Assembly (NCBI GenBank): GCA_026988515.1
Contig: JALSLA010000065.1
Coordinates: 1 to 44,702, forward strand
From: Helicobacteraceae bacterium
GTDB taxonomy: Bacteria; Campylobacterota; Campylobacteria; Campylobacterales; Sulfurimonadaceae
Direction: 5' to 3'
Length of the DNA stretch: 44,702 nt
Shown piece after piece: positions 31,166 to 40,819 of this stretch (positions within the stretch are counted from its first letter, which is position 1; each line of letters opens with the position of its first letter). Both the position numbers and the translations under genes were made by a program. The notes beneath the pieces are model-generated. The model made no database searches. It was not told the origin of the DNA and saw only the letters and a program-made list of their open reading frames with translations.

Positions 31166-31837
31166 ATGCGTATTCTTATTATAGAAGATGAAATTACATT
31201 AAATAAAATGTTGGCTGAAGGTCTTAAAGAGTTTGGCTATCAAAGTGATGTTGTAGAAAATCTTAAAGACGGTGAATACTATCTTGATATTCGCAACTAT
31301 GACCTCGTTTTAACCGACTGGATGCTTCCCGATGGCAATGCGATCGATATTATTCCCGATATTAAAACCAAAACACCTAAAACCATCGTCGTGGTTCTTT
31401 CAGCCCGAGATGATAACGAGAGCGAAATAGAAGCACTCCGCTCCGGTGCCGATGACTACATTCGCAAACCGTTTGATTTTGATGTACTCATTGCCCGCAT
31501 AGAGGCACGACTGCGGTTTGGCGGTAGTAATATCATTGAAATTGAAGATCTGACCATTAATCCTGAAGAAGAAAAAATTATCTACAAAGAGAAAGAGATT
31601 GAACTCAAAGGCAAGCCCTTTGAAGTGCTGACGCACTTGGCACGTCACCGTGATCAGATTGTCTCCAAAGAGCAGCTGCTCGATGCCATCTGGGAAGAAC
31701 CCGAACTCGTTACTCCCAACGTCATTGAAGTTGCCATCAATCAAATTCGACAAAAAATGGACAAACCTCTTAGTATTACCACTATTGAGACCGTACGTCG
31801 CCGCGGATACCGCTTTTGTTTTCCCAAAGAAGTATAA
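31166..31837 (+). CDS. hsrA: OmpR-family response regulator, HsrA/CosR type
   Basis: A 223-residue two-domain regulator. Receiver residues 1-~115 have the acid pair E7-D8, phosphoacceptor D51 (LVLTDWMLPDG) and the KPFD lysine; the winged-helix domain follows from ~120. The stretch from IELKGKPFEVLTHLARH through VSKEQLLDAIWEEPELVTPN and VIEVAINQIRQKMDKPL to TVRRRGYRFCFP is what I recall as characteristic of Helicobacter HsrA (HP1043) and Campylobacter CosR, orphan essential regulators of oxidative-stress and central genes. Unlike those, this gene is followed directly by a histidine kinase overlapping its last 22 bases. AGGAA precedes the ATG. Confidence 0.85.
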   Translation: MRILIIEDEITLNKMLAEGLKEFGYQSDVVENLKDGEYYLDIRNYDLVLTDWMLPDGNAIDIIPDIKTKTPKTIVVVLSARDDNESEIEALRSGADDYIRKPFDFDVLIARIEARLRFGGSNIIEIEDLTINPEEEKIIYKEKEIELKGKPFEVLTHLARHRDQIVSKEQLLDAIWEEPELVTPNVIEVAINQIRQKMDKPLSITTIETVRRRGYRFCFPKEV

Positions 31838-33111
31838 GAAACCGCTTTTTAATTCAGCTCATTGTCGCTTCGGCGGCACTGCTTTCTATCTTCTCTTCCA
31901 TTCTTTTTTTCTACATTCAAAGTTCTATTTATGACGAAAAGCGTCAAGAGCTTATTAATCTGGCACAAAATATCTCGACCTATCAATCCCTTCATGATGC
32001 CAAACGTAACGATGCCGATATTCTCTTGGGCGTCTCGATAGAGTTGGTTGAACGTCACACCAATCAAAACATGCTCTTTGCAGAACATACCGAAAGCGGT
32101 CACACATATCTCAGACTCTTTTACCCGTTTAATTTCCAAAACCATACCTATATTCAGATTACAAAAGACATTTCACCTACCAAAAAACTGTTTAAAAAAA
32201 TACTCAACTCCATCTTTCTTATTAATGCCATCGGATTTATTCTTATTGTTATTTATGCCATTACCCTCTCAAAAATGTTAACCTCACCCATTCGGACACT
32301 CAGTCACAAACTCGCCAATATGAATGAGCATCTGATTCGTCCCATTCGTGTCGATGAACTTCCCGAAGAGTTCGAGCCGCTAGGAGAGACCATTAATCGC
32401 TTGATCAATCGGATTCAGAACTTTGTCAAATATCAAAAAGAGCTCTTCATTGGAACGGCACACGAGCTTAAAACACCGTTGGCGGTTATTAAACTCAAAA
32501 ATCAAGTCACGCTGATTAAGCAGCGTAAGCATCAGGAGTATATTGATGCCATAAAGACTACCAATACAACTATTGATGAGATGGATCAGCTTGTCAGTGC
32601 TATTTTAAACATTGGTCGTCAAGAAGGTGCCCAGCTCGACAGTCCTGAAGATGTTGATGTCATCGCATTTCTCAAAAGCAAGGCCAACGACTTTCAACTC
32701 TTGGCCGAGCATGAAGGCAAAGTGCTTCATATATCACTCTCGCCCGGTGCTTATGCTGCAACACTGCAACTGCAACTTCTCAATCAAATTATTCAAAATT
32801 TTCTGCAAAATGCTCTGAAATTCACACCTAAAAATAAAACAGTGTTTCTCAAAAGCTATCTTGATGATACCGGCTTAATGATTGAGGTCATCGACGAGGG
32901 GTGTGGTATTGACGACAGTGTCGATCTCTTTGCCCCGTTTAAACGCCAAGGACACAAAAGCGGTGCCGGACTGGGTCTCTTTCTGGCTAAAAGTGCCGCC
33001 GATGCCATGGGGGCGGATATTGCGTTAAAGAACAGAGAAGACGGAATAAGCGGAACTGTTGCCTCTTTACACCTCTACTCCAAACTCTGTTGTAATCTTT
33101 ATGCCAAATAA
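31816..33111 (+). CDS. Sensor histidine kinase partner of the upstream regulator
   Basis: A 431-residue membrane kinase. Helices at ~14-34 and ~131-152 flank a small periplasmic sensor of about 95 residues. HAMP-like linker, then the H box GTAHELKTPLAVIKL with H216, N box NQIIQNFLQNALKFT, G1 IDEGCGID and G2 GAGLGLFLAKSAADAMG, all intact. The start is unclear: TTG at 31816 is the only standard start codon before the first helix, lies inside the regulator gene and has no good ribosome binding site. Overlap implies coupled translation. The signal sensed is unknown. Confidence 0.88.
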   Translation: MFSQRSIRNRFLIQLIVASAALLSIFSSILFFYIQSSIYDEKRQELINLAQNISTYQSLHDAKRNDADILLGVSIELVERHTNQNMLFAEHTESGHTYLRLFYPFNFQNHTYIQITKDISPTKKLFKKILNSIFLINAIGFILIVIYAITLSKMLTSPIRTLSHKLANMNEHLIRPIRVDELPEEFEPLGETINRLINRIQNFVKYQKELFIGTAHELKTPLAVIKLKNQVTLIKQRKHQEYIDAIKTTNTTIDEMDQLVSAILNIGRQEGAQLDSPEDVDVIAFLKSKANDFQLLAEHEGKVLHISLSPGAYAATLQLQLLNQIIQNFLQNALKFTPKNKTVFLKSYLDDTGLMIEVIDEGCGIDDSVDLFAPFKRQGHKSGAGLGLFLAKSAADAMGADIALKNREDGISGTVASLHLYSKLCCNLYAK

Positions 33112-33195
33112 CATAACATTTAAAACTAATGCAAGCTTTCTTCTGCTATAAATCGGACATAAAATAAAGTTCGAAACATTGTATAAGGTTTTTTA

Positions 33196-33456
33196 ATGTC
33201 ACTAATGATAAATGATGAATGTATTGCGTGTGATGCCTGCCGGGAAGAGTGCCCTACGGATGCCATTGAAGAGGGAGACCCAATTTATATTATTGATCCG
33301 GATCGCTGCACTGAGTGTGTCGGAATTTATGATGAACCCTCATGCATAGCCGTCTGTCCGGTTGACTGTATTGTATTGGACAGTGACAATGTTGAAAGTA
33401 TTGCCGAACTAAAGTTTAAACATGAACAGCTGATGCTCTCTGAAGAACAAGAGTAG
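33196..33456 (+). CDS. 2[4Fe-4S] ferredoxin, YfhL-like
   Basis: An 86-residue ferredoxin. Cluster I ligands are in CIACDACREECPTDAI (C9, C12, C15, C19). Cluster II has CTEC, then an eight-residue insertion GIYDEPSC before AVCPVDC, as in the Alvin/YfhL subtype, which has unusually low-potential clusters. The C-terminal helix is acidic. It acts in the cytoplasm as an electron carrier; the partner is not evident. ppx/gppA begins 3 bases after the stop. Confidence 0.92.
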   Translation: MSLMINDECIACDACREECPTDAIEEGDPIYIIDPDRCTECVGIYDEPSCIAVCPVDCIVLDSDNVESIAELKFKHEQLMLSEEQE

Positions 33457-33458
33457 TT

Positions 33459-34922
33459 GTGGCAAAACGTACCGCTGTCATTGACATTGGTTCCAATTCG
33501 GTTCGCATGGTTGTTTATGAAAAAACAAGCCGCTTTGCATTTCACCTGCTTCATGAAGAGAAAAGTCGTGTCCGTATCAGTGAAAACGCCTATCAAAACA
33601 ACTCAAACCTCCAAGAAGCTGCGATGCAACGTGCTGTTGATGCCCTTCGTGACTTTCTTACCATTGCCGCTTCTTATAAAGTGCGTAAAATTTTGTGCGT
33701 TGCTACTTCGGCAGTGCGTGACGCCAACAACAAGCAGGTATTTCTGTTACGGGTCAAAAAAGAGCTTGGTCTCAATATTAAAGTAATTGACGGTATAAAA
33801 GAAGCCTACTACGGAGGCATTGCCTGTGCCAATTTGTTGCCAAAACTCAGCGGTGTTGTTGTCGACATTGGAGGCGGTTCCACCGAATGTGCCTGTATTG
33901 AAGCAGGTAAAGTTGTTAACAGCTACTCATTAAACCTCGGCACTGTTCGCCTTAAAGAACTGTTTTTTGACCGCAATGATCTTGACGGCGCAACCGCCTA
34001 TATTGATCAGGCACTGGATGCACTGCCGCTTCAACAGACTCAAAGAATCATTGGTCTTGGCGGTACATTTCGAGCACTGAGTCAGGCAATCATGAAGAAA
34101 AACAGTTACCCCCTCAGCAGAATACATGCCTACCAGTTTCCTGCTAAAGAGCTAAAACATCATGGCAAAAAAATTTTAAAGGCCTCTACCAAAGAGCTGA
34201 AAGAACTTTATATTAAACCCGAACGTTACGATATTATTCGTCCCGGCGTACTCATTTTACTGCGTATTATGAAACGCCTTAAGGTCAATACCATGATGGC
34301 AAGCGGTGTCGGTATCCGTGAAGGCGTCTATTTGTGCGATATATTACGCACCAATCAAGACTATTTTCCGGCAAACTACAATCCTTCAGTCACTTACCTG
34401 CAAGATGTCTACAGTATCGATAAAAAATTTGCGTCGCTCATGGTACATGTCTCACAAACCCTTTTTGACCTGCTCGCTCCGGTGCTACACATTGACATGA
34501 AATACAAACCGTACCTGTTAACGGCCACAAAATTGGCAAAAATCGGCTCATCCATTCACTTCTACTCCTATCACCAGCACAGCTATCATCTCATTCAAAG
34601 TGCTTTGGAATACGGCTATACGCATGATGAAACGCTACTTATTGCAACCTTGGCACGCTACCAAAATAAAAAAGGCCCCAGCAAATCGCACTATAAGCGC
34701 TATCATATGCTGCTTCCTGAAGAGCAAACACTACACCACTTAGCCTTTCTCCTCTCATTGTGCAATATCTTGCTGGCGCATCGGCCGCAAAAAATCGACT
34801 TCACATTAACATTGCAGGAGAATCATTTACACATAACGCCTAAAACTCGAAGCCTGCATATTGCCAAAGAATCATTACAATATCTTCGTGTACCCCAGCC
34901 GCTTCAAATCACCTGCCTCTAA
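33459..34922 (+). CDS. ppx: Exopolyphosphatase / guanosine pentaphosphate phosphatase
   Basis: A 487-residue Ppx/GppA protein of the ASKHA superfamily. Phosphate-binding motifs are AVIDIGSNSVRMVVYE (residues 5-20) and VVVDIGGGSTECACIE (~130-145), with GLGGTFRAL further on. The second half is the HD-like helical domain. It removes phosphate from polyphosphate chains or pppGpp, linking phosphate and stringent responses. The start is GTG at 33459, 3 bases after the ferredoxin stop. The 3' end overlaps the convergent lipoprotein gene by 4 bases. Confidence 0.92.
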   Translation: MAKRTAVIDIGSNSVRMVVYEKTSRFAFHLLHEEKSRVRISENAYQNNSNLQEAAMQRAVDALRDFLTIAASYKVRKILCVATSAVRDANNKQVFLLRVKKELGLNIKVIDGIKEAYYGGIACANLLPKLSGVVVDIGGGSTECACIEAGKVVNSYSLNLGTVRLKELFFDRNDLDGATAYIDQALDALPLQQTQRIIGLGGTFRALSQAIMKKNSYPLSRIHAYQFPAKELKHHGKKILKASTKELKELYIKPERYDIIRPGVLILLRIMKRLKVNTMMASGVGIREGVYLCDILRTNQDYFPANYNPSVTYLQDVYSIDKKFASLMVHVSQTLFDLLAPVLHIDMKYKPYLLTATKLAKIGSSIHFYSYHQHSYHLIQSALEYGYTHDETLLIATLARYQNKKGPSKSHYKRYHMLLPEEQTLHHLAFLLSLCNILLAHRPQKIDFTLTLQENHLHITPKTRSLHIAKESLQYLRVPQPLQITCL

Positions 34923-35497
34923 ATATCTTGCAATGCCTGCAGTGCATCGCATATCTCTTGGGTTAAGTTATTGTCGGCTTGACGATACTCCGGTGCCTTA
35001 AGGGCTGCGGTAGTATCAAAATCAAAATGTTCTTCAATAGATGCGGCAACAGGATACTTCAGTGCCAGAGCCTCTTTTGAAAAACCGCCTTGTACCAAAA
35101 GCGTTGTAAAGGGGTTGATGTTAATGTACTCATACGGTACATGCGCTGCCGGTGCACTGAGTTTGAGTGTCGTAACCGTGGTGTCCAGTGAGGGTAAATA
35201 GTGCTGACACAATGTTGAAACAGCTGACGTGTTGCTCTCATTATTCTCATCGACAATATAGAGACCGCCTGTTGCAACACGCCCGCCGGCAAGCGATTCA
35301 TTAAAATCATAAACACCCCGACTGCGATATACACCATATCGGTTACCAATGCTGACATTGGCATCTTTTATATAGTGCAGTGCCGAAACCTTCAGACTGT
35401 ACTGATTGGTAAAATTATCGCTGCCGACGCCGCATCCGCTCCATAACACGAGAGTGCAGCCTCCCAATAATGCCATGAGTTGTTGTCTGTATTTCAT
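34919..35497 (-). CDS. Hypothetical lipoprotein downstream of bamA
   Basis: A 192-residue lipoprotein with signal peptide and lipobox WSGC (Cys22). The mature domain reads as a small secreted beta-rich unit: SALHYIKDANVSIGN, VATGGLYIVDEN and the closing-type motif YININPFTTLLVQGG, which occurs in repeat-bearing surface proteins of related bacteria. I cannot name the family. Its ATG overlaps the bamA stop (TAATG), so it is co-translated. An accessory role in barrel assembly is possible but only by position. Confidence 0.65.
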   Translation of the reverse strand: MKYRQQLMALLGGCTLVLWSGCGVGSDNFTNQYSLKVSALHYIKDANVSIGNRYGVYRSRGVYDFNESLAGGRVATGGLYIVDENNESNTSAVSTLCQHYLPSLDTTVTTLKLSAPAAHVPYEYININPFTTLLVQGGFSKEALALKYPVAASIEEHFDFDTTAALKAPEYRQADNNLTQEICDALQALQDI

Positions 35498-37773
35498 TAA
35501 AATCTCTGTCCTATGGTAAATTCAAAGCTGGTTGTTTTGTCTCGGGCTTCATCATCCAACGCTTTGGCAAAAATCAGGTTAACCGGGCCTACCGGAGAGA
35601 ACCACTCTATAGCAAAGCCCACCGAACTTCTTGTTAACGACTCCGTTTGAGCAGCGTGCTGAATACTGTATAAGCCGACATATTCGGGAACATCCCCTTC
35701 GATCCACCCCCAGTCATAAAACGTACTTAAACGCATTTTTGCTTTGGGAAGCAGCGGAAAGCTTAATTCCACACTGTTTGAAAATGTCTTGTTACCGCCG
35801 ACACGTTTAACATTGTCTCCCGCATCAATGTAACGTGGTGAAATCGAGTACGATTCATATCCCCTTACGCTACCCATACCGCCCATATAAAACCGTTCTG
35901 CCAGTGGCAGGTAACCCCGCTCTTTCACTATATGGAGGCGCGACTTGTATCGTAAAATCAAATCAAAGTTCACAACATCTTGAAGCCCGTAATAGTAATT
36001 AAAACTGGTACGACTCTTTAAAAATTCAGCATCTCCCCCCAAACCGGCATACTCAAGACTTTGCTTCAATACAATCCCTTCTCGAGGCAGATAATAGTCG
36101 TCGGTGTTATCATACGTCAGTGCCAGTGTCAACGAACTTTTCGAGTAATTTTCAAAAAAGACACGATAATTATAGTTAATGGCGGACGTATTGACATCCT
36201 CATACTCATTGGCAGAGTAACTGTAACCCAAATATGCACTTAAATGACGCGTGAACCGATGACCGCTACCCAGATTCACCCCTTCTGAAGAGACCGTATA
36301 GTCATTATACTCATTACGCGACGTATAAATAGAGAAGTTACCGCTGAAATCACTGTCATTTAGGCGCTTATTGGAGATATTGAATGAATAGTTATCGGTT
36401 CTGTCGGAACGTTCCAGCTTGACGCCGACACTGATACCGCTTCCGAAAATGTTACGGTCTTCAACGCCAACGCTAAATAAAATACCGCCATAACTCCCGT
36501 AACCGCCGCCAATCTGGATGTTACCCGTGGGGGCCTCTTTTACTTTCACAACAAGATCCATCGTATCTTCGCTGATACGCTTCTCTTCTACCGTCGTACT
36601 CTCAAAAAACCCGGTACGTCCCAATGCGTTACGCGAATCTTTAAGATCGGTAAGATTATATAAATCTCCCGGAGCCAGATAGAGCTCTCGGCGTACAATA
36701 CGATCGAGAGTTCGCCCGTTACCGTCAATAATCACATTACGAATCCGCACCTGACTTCCCGGAATCACCCGATAGATGACATGCACGCTCTTTGTTTTGG
36801 TGTCTTTTTGCAGATCGGGTTGCACCTGTGCATAGGCATACCCCAAGTCGGCAATGGCCGTTTTGATGCGCTCGGCATCATCACGAAACGTCTTAATATT
36901 AAAGATCTCATTCTTCTTAAGTTCAACTACTTTAAACAGTGCGGCATCATCAACAACACGATGTTGTTGCACAATAGAGATATTACTTATACGGTAAATA
37001 GCACCCTCGTCAATTTGATAACTCATGGCAGCGCGGTAGGTGTCGAAATTTACCCGAACAAACGGAGCATCTACGTGAGCATCCAGATAACCGTGTTGCA
37101 TGTAGGTATCGCGCAAACGCAATGGATCATACTCCAACTGAGCCAGTTTCATTTCCCCGTCATTGCGACCCCAAAGCCATCCCATGGTTTCAGCCTTTTT
37201 GTTGGCGAGTACCTCATCAAAGTCTTCAGGTTTCAATCCATGCATACCGTTGAAATCAAGGGTCTCAATAATGATTTTTTCACCTTCATTGACCAGAAAA
37301 ACAACTTTGATACTACCGTTTTTCAGTTTCTCGACACGTGTCTCTACCACCGTATCGATCTTTCCTTCCGCCGAAATCGCTTCGATAATACGGCGTTTCG
37401 CCGCTTCGATTTTTTTGACATCATACAAAGAGCCTTTTTGAATCTGCAATAGCGCCTCTTGAGCCTCTTTGTCATTCTCTTTGTAACCCCGCATCTCAAC
37501 ACGAGAAATAACATCTTTCTCTTTCAAATGAAACGTAAGTGTACCGTTATTGTCCTCAACCCATATATCTTTAAAATATCCCTGTTCAAAGAGTAGGCGC
37601 ACTGCACGGTCAATATCACGTGGTGTAATCGCATCACCGACTTTAAACGGCAGTATCTGTGTAGCAACATCTTTGGAAATGTGTACCATCCCTTCAAATA
37701 CAACTGCTTTAAGCGTTAGGGCATGGAGGTGTACTGTTGCAACAAGTACCCAAATGGATAGAATTTTTTTCAT
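35497..37773 (-). CDS. bamA: Outer-membrane protein assembly factor BamA
   Basis: A 758-residue Omp85 protein. A signal peptide ends near LHA (residue ~18), followed by POTRA repeats to about residue 415 and a C-terminal 16-strand barrel. The VRGY motif that marks the L6 loop is present as GSVRGYESYS, and the protein ends in FTIGQRF with the terminal Phe. BamA folds and inserts beta-barrel proteins, including the barrel genes of this window. It is the first gene of the unit with the lipoprotein at 34919. Confidence 0.95.
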   Translation of the reverse strand: MKKILSIWVLVATVHLHALTLKAVVFEGMVHISKDVATQILPFKVGDAITPRDIDRAVRLLFEQGYFKDIWVEDNNGTLTFHLKEKDVISRVEMRGYKENDKEAQEALLQIQKGSLYDVKKIEAAKRRIIEAISAEGKIDTVVETRVEKLKNGSIKVVFLVNEGEKIIIETLDFNGMHGLKPEDFDEVLANKKAETMGWLWGRNDGEMKLAQLEYDPLRLRDTYMQHGYLDAHVDAPFVRVNFDTYRAAMSYQIDEGAIYRISNISIVQQHRVVDDAALFKVVELKKNEIFNIKTFRDDAERIKTAIADLGYAYAQVQPDLQKDTKTKSVHVIYRVIPGSQVRIRNVIIDGNGRTLDRIVRRELYLAPGDLYNLTDLKDSRNALGRTGFFESTTVEEKRISEDTMDLVVKVKEAPTGNIQIGGGYGSYGGILFSVGVEDRNIFGSGISVGVKLERSDRTDNYSFNISNKRLNDSDFSGNFSIYTSRNEYNDYTVSSEGVNLGSGHRFTRHLSAYLGYSYSANEYEDVNTSAINYNYRVFFENYSKSSLTLALTYDNTDDYYLPREGIVLKQSLEYAGLGGDAEFLKSRTSFNYYYGLQDVVNFDLILRYKSRLHIVKERGYLPLAERFYMGGMGSVRGYESYSISPRYIDAGDNVKRVGGNKTFSNSVELSFPLLPKAKMRLSTFYDWGWIEGDVPEYVGLYSIQHAAQTESLTRSSVGFAIEWFSPVGPVNLIFAKALDDEARDKTTSFEFTIGQRF

Positions 37774-37970
37774 TCAAAATCTTCTTAAAATAAAGTAACC
37801 GCTGATTTTATCACTTTGTCGATTAATGTTTCGTAAATCCCTGCATATATATGAATACAGATCATTCTTACAGAAAAAGCAGCAAATAATTATTTTCCTA
37901 TAATTAAACATAAATTAATCTAATAAGTGATAATATTTACAATAAATTTTCACGAAAATAGGAGCTAGAT

Positions 37971-38366
37971 GTGGAAAGATTCTTAACACCGACCCACCTT
38001 CTTGTCTCAGAAACCGATGAGCGCGGTCTCATTAAATATGCCAATAAAGATTTCTGCTATTTTGCAGAATACAGTGTTGATGAACTCGAAGGCAAACCCC
38101 ACAATATTGTCCGACATCCCGATATGCCAAAAGCGGCGTTTAAAGACCTTTGGGAGACCGTAAAACGCGGTGACATCTGGAGAGGTTTTGTCAAAAACGG
38201 TACCAAAAACGGTAATTTCTACTGGGTATATGCCACCGTGTTTCCTTACACCAACTCCAATGGAGAACGCGGCTATCTTTCCGTTAGAAAAATGGCAATC
38301 AAACATGAGACACAAAAATATGACAAACTCTACAGTGAAATGCGTCGCAAAGAAGAAGGAAAATAA
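37971..38366 (+). CDS. PAS-domain redox/energy sensor, CetB/Aer-like
   Basis: A 131-residue cytoplasmic protein that is a single PAS domain. [45 protein letters not shown] matches the FAD-binding PAS of Aer and CetB, including the NxxRHPDMP signature, and [28 protein letters not shown] follows. It starts with GTG at 37971, with AGGAG 6 bases upstream. The chemotaxis transducer begins 2 bases after its stop. In Campylobacter, CetB (PAS) and CetA (transducer) together form a split aerotaxis receptor; this pair looks the same. Confidence 0.85.
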   Translation: MERFLTPTHLLVSETDERGLIKYANKDFCYFAEYSVDELEGKPHNIVRHPDMPKAAFKDLWETVKRGDIWRGFVKNGTKNGNFYWVYATVFPYTNSNGERGYLSVRKMAIKHETQKYDKLYSEMRRKEEGK

Positions 38367-38368
38367 CA

Positions 38369-39937
38369 ATGACCACCATACTGCACTCTTTTAAAGGTCG
38401 TTTTATTCTGACACTGGCATTTATGGCACTCTCGCTGTCGGTTGTATTTAACATTAGCTCCTATTACACCTATCAGGAATATCTCAAGGAAGTTGCCAAA
38501 ATCAAAGTTGACCTGTTCAATAAAATCACTGATTTCGGTAGCCATATTGACAAGAATGATTTGAAAAAATTCGGTATTAATATCTTGTATGCTCTCAATA
38601 AAAGCGCTTATGCCGCACGCAGTGCATCGGAACAAAGCTCCTATTTTCTCAAAGAAGGTTACTACCTTAAAGCACACAATAGTACGATCAGTCCCGATCT
38701 CTTTAAAAGCGTTCGCTTAGACAATACGCAACAGATTCAGTTTTACGATTATAACGACAACTATTACGCCTTTTATGTCGAACCGTTGCAACAAAACGGA
38801 GTGGTTTTAGGGAAACTTGTTATTTATGAAGATGTGACTCTGGTTGCCAATGAATTTTTTTCCTCATTTATACAGACCAATCTTATTTTTCTCTTTTTAG
38901 CGCTCTTGTTGGGTTTTGCTGCCTACTTTCCCCTCAACACCTCCTACAAAGAGATTCTAAAAGCCAAAACATTTGTGTCGGAGTTTGCCAAGTATATCTC
39001 GTTTCAATCGAATGAAATCGCACCCTTGGTCGTCAATAAAAAGGCCAATATTATTGTGCATGAAGTGGCGCAAGAGTTAAACCTTGTCTTAAGCACATAC
39101 AAAAACAACATGGACGACGATCTCAAAATTATGGGAGAGCTTCTTCTGATCTCCGGCAAAGTCAGCAGTGGTGACTTTACCTACCGAATTACCAGTGAAT
39201 CCAACAATCACATTACCTCGGCACTTACCCGTTCGTTTAACGAAATGCTCGATAATATACAGCACATCACCTCGCAAACACGCAGCCGACTCGATGAGTA
39301 TCAAAATCACGACTACAGCCACCATATTGAAGTCTCTCATTTAACCGGTGAGATGAAAGCTCTGGTAGAAGGTGTTAACAGTTTGGGTCACAGTCTTCAA
39401 CAATTTGAAGCGGACAACAAAGATCAAAAAGCGCTCTTAGAAGAGAACTCCAAACAGATTCAAAGCACCATTGTAACCCTTAATAATGAGACCATCAAAG
39501 AGCTTGACAGCATCGTCGATCAGACAACACAAAAACTTTTACAGGCCAATGAAAAAGAGAGTGAAATGGCTGCCAATGTTAAAGAGTTGGATACCCAGGC
39601 GCGCGGGGTTAAAGAGGTTCTGAATATTATTCGTGATATTGCCGACCAAACCAATTTACTGGCACTCAATGCCGCGATTGAAGCAGCACGTGCCGGTGAG
39701 CACGGTCGCGGTTTTGCCGTTGTGGCCGATGAAGTACGCAGTTTGGCGGAAAAAACACAAAAATCACTCTCTGAAATTGACATTAGCATTAACTCCGTTG
39801 TCGAAGAGATTGGCAAAAGCTCTCAGCAGATGAACCATAATGCCAAAGAGATTGAAGTACTCGCCTCCGATATATCACTGGTCAAAGAAAAAACCTCGGA
39901 AGTCGTTGTGGCTATTGCGGCATTACATAAAGAATAA
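38369..39937 (+). CDS. Methyl-accepting chemotaxis protein, CetA-like partner
   Basis: A 522-residue transducer with membrane helices at ~12-32 and ~168-188 and a small periplasmic domain. A HAMP-like stretch ([21 protein letters not shown]) follows a longer cytoplasmic insert, then the signalling hairpin [65 protein letters not shown] that contacts CheW and CheA. There is no cytoplasmic PAS domain inside it, consistent with the sensor being the separate PAS protein encoded 2 bases upstream. No CheR-docking tail is visible at the C terminus. Confidence 0.9.
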   Translation: MTTILHSFKGRFILTLAFMALSLSVVFNISSYYTYQEYLKEVAKIKVDLFNKITDFGSHIDKNDLKKFGINILYALNKSAYAARSASEQSSYFLKEGYYLKAHNSTISPDLFKSVRLDNTQQIQFYDYNDNYYAFYVEPLQQNGVVLGKLVIYEDVTLVANEFFSSFIQTNLIFLFLALLLGFAAYFPLNTSYKEILKAKTFVSEFAKYISFQSNEIAPLVVNKKANIIVHEVAQELNLVLSTYKNNMDDDLKIMGELLLISGKVSSGDFTYRITSESNNHITSALTRSFNEMLDNIQHITSQTRSRLDEYQNHDYSHHIEVSHLTGEMKALVEGVNSLGHSLQQFEADNKDQKALLEENSKQIQSTIVTLNNETIKELDSIVDQTTQKLLQANEKESEMAANVKELDTQARGVKEVLNIIRDIADQTNLLALNAAIEAARAGEHGRGFAVVADEVRSLAEKTQKSLSEIDISINSVVEEIGKSSQQMNHNAKEIEVLASDISLVKEKTSEVVVAIAALHKE

Positions 39938-39976
39938 CATGGTAAACTTTCAGCTCATTATATACGGAGCAACGTC

Positions 39977-40807
39977 ATGAAAATAGGTATTGTCGGACTC
40001 GGTCTGATGGGGGGTTCTTTGGCGCTTAGCCTCAAAAAACTTCCGTTTGTCCGCGAAATTGTCGGTTATGACCATAATGCGGAACATCAAAAAATTGCCC
40101 TGGAACGCCAACTGATCCACAACATTGTCGACTTTCAAAGCATTAAAGCGTGTGATGTTATCTTTTTGGCCATTCCGGTTAATGCAATTACTGCCCTCTT
40201 TAAAGATCTCACGGACCTTCCCAAAGAGACGACACTCATTGATCTCGGCGGTACAAAAGAGCGCATTTTAAAAGCCGTTCCGCTATCCATTCGTCGTAAC
40301 TTTGTTGCCGCGCATCCCATGGCGGGAACTGAGTACTACGGACCAAGCGCCGCCATTGAGAATCTGTTTAAAGATAAAATTGTCGTATTGTGTGACTTGG
40401 AGGAGAGTGGCGAGCATCAGCAAGAGGTTGCCGTACGGCTGTTTAGCGGTATTCACATGCAACTGCACTACATGCGATCCCATGACCATGACCGTCATGC
40501 CGCCTATATTAGCCATATGCCGCACATCATCTCCTTCTCTCTTGCCAATACCGTACTGTCGCAAGAAGAAAAAGAGAATATTTTACTGCTTGCCGCCGGT
40601 GGGTTTCGTTCCATGAGTCGTCTGGCAAAAAGTTCACCTCAAATGTGGGAAGATATTTTTCGGCAAAATAAAAACAATGTGCTCCATGCCATTGAACATT
40701 TTGAAAAAGAACTTACCGTACTCAAACGCTCCTTGAAAGATGATGACTGGGATACCCTGCACCAACGCATGAAAGCCGCAAACAAACTTCAAGATATCTT
40801 TTCATAA
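39977..40807 (+). CDS. tyrA: Prephenate dehydrogenase
   Basis: A 276-residue NAD(P)-dependent enzyme converting prephenate to hydroxyphenylpyruvate in tyrosine synthesis. KIGIVGLGLMGGSLALSLKK is the Rossmann loop, AAHPMAGTEYYGP the substrate motif with catalytic His, and YISHMPHIISFSLANT with AAGGFRSMSRLAKSSPQMWEDIF the dimer helices. It is monofunctional: no chorismate mutase domain. CGGAGCAACGTC-ATG gives its start. It converges with batD, with one base between the stop codons. Confidence 0.93.
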   Translation: MKIGIVGLGLMGGSLALSLKKLPFVREIVGYDHNAEHQKIALERQLIHNIVDFQSIKACDVIFLAIPVNAITALFKDLTDLPKETTLIDLGGTKERILKAVPLSIRRNFVAAHPMAGTEYYGPSAAIENLFKDKIVVLCDLEESGEHQQEVAVRLFSGIHMQLHYMRSHDHDRHAAYISHMPHIISFSLANTVLSQEEKENILLLAAGGFRSMSRLAKSSPQMWEDIFRQNKNNVLHAIEHFEKELTVLKRSLKDDDWDTLHQRMKAANKLQDIFS

Positions 40808-40819
40808 TTTACATGTATT
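40808..40819. repeat. TTTACATGTATT motif at the batD stop codon
   Basis: The minus-strand stop codon TAA of batD (40809-40811) is part of this copy, which ends the protein as Tyr-Met-stop. It fills the junction between the convergent tyrA and batD genes. Confidence 0.75.

Noticed and set aside
36781-37452. 223-codon open frame on the plus strand
   Set aside because: Antisense of bamA with no start signals and no recognisable domain; long open antisense frames are common opposite this gene's codon pattern.
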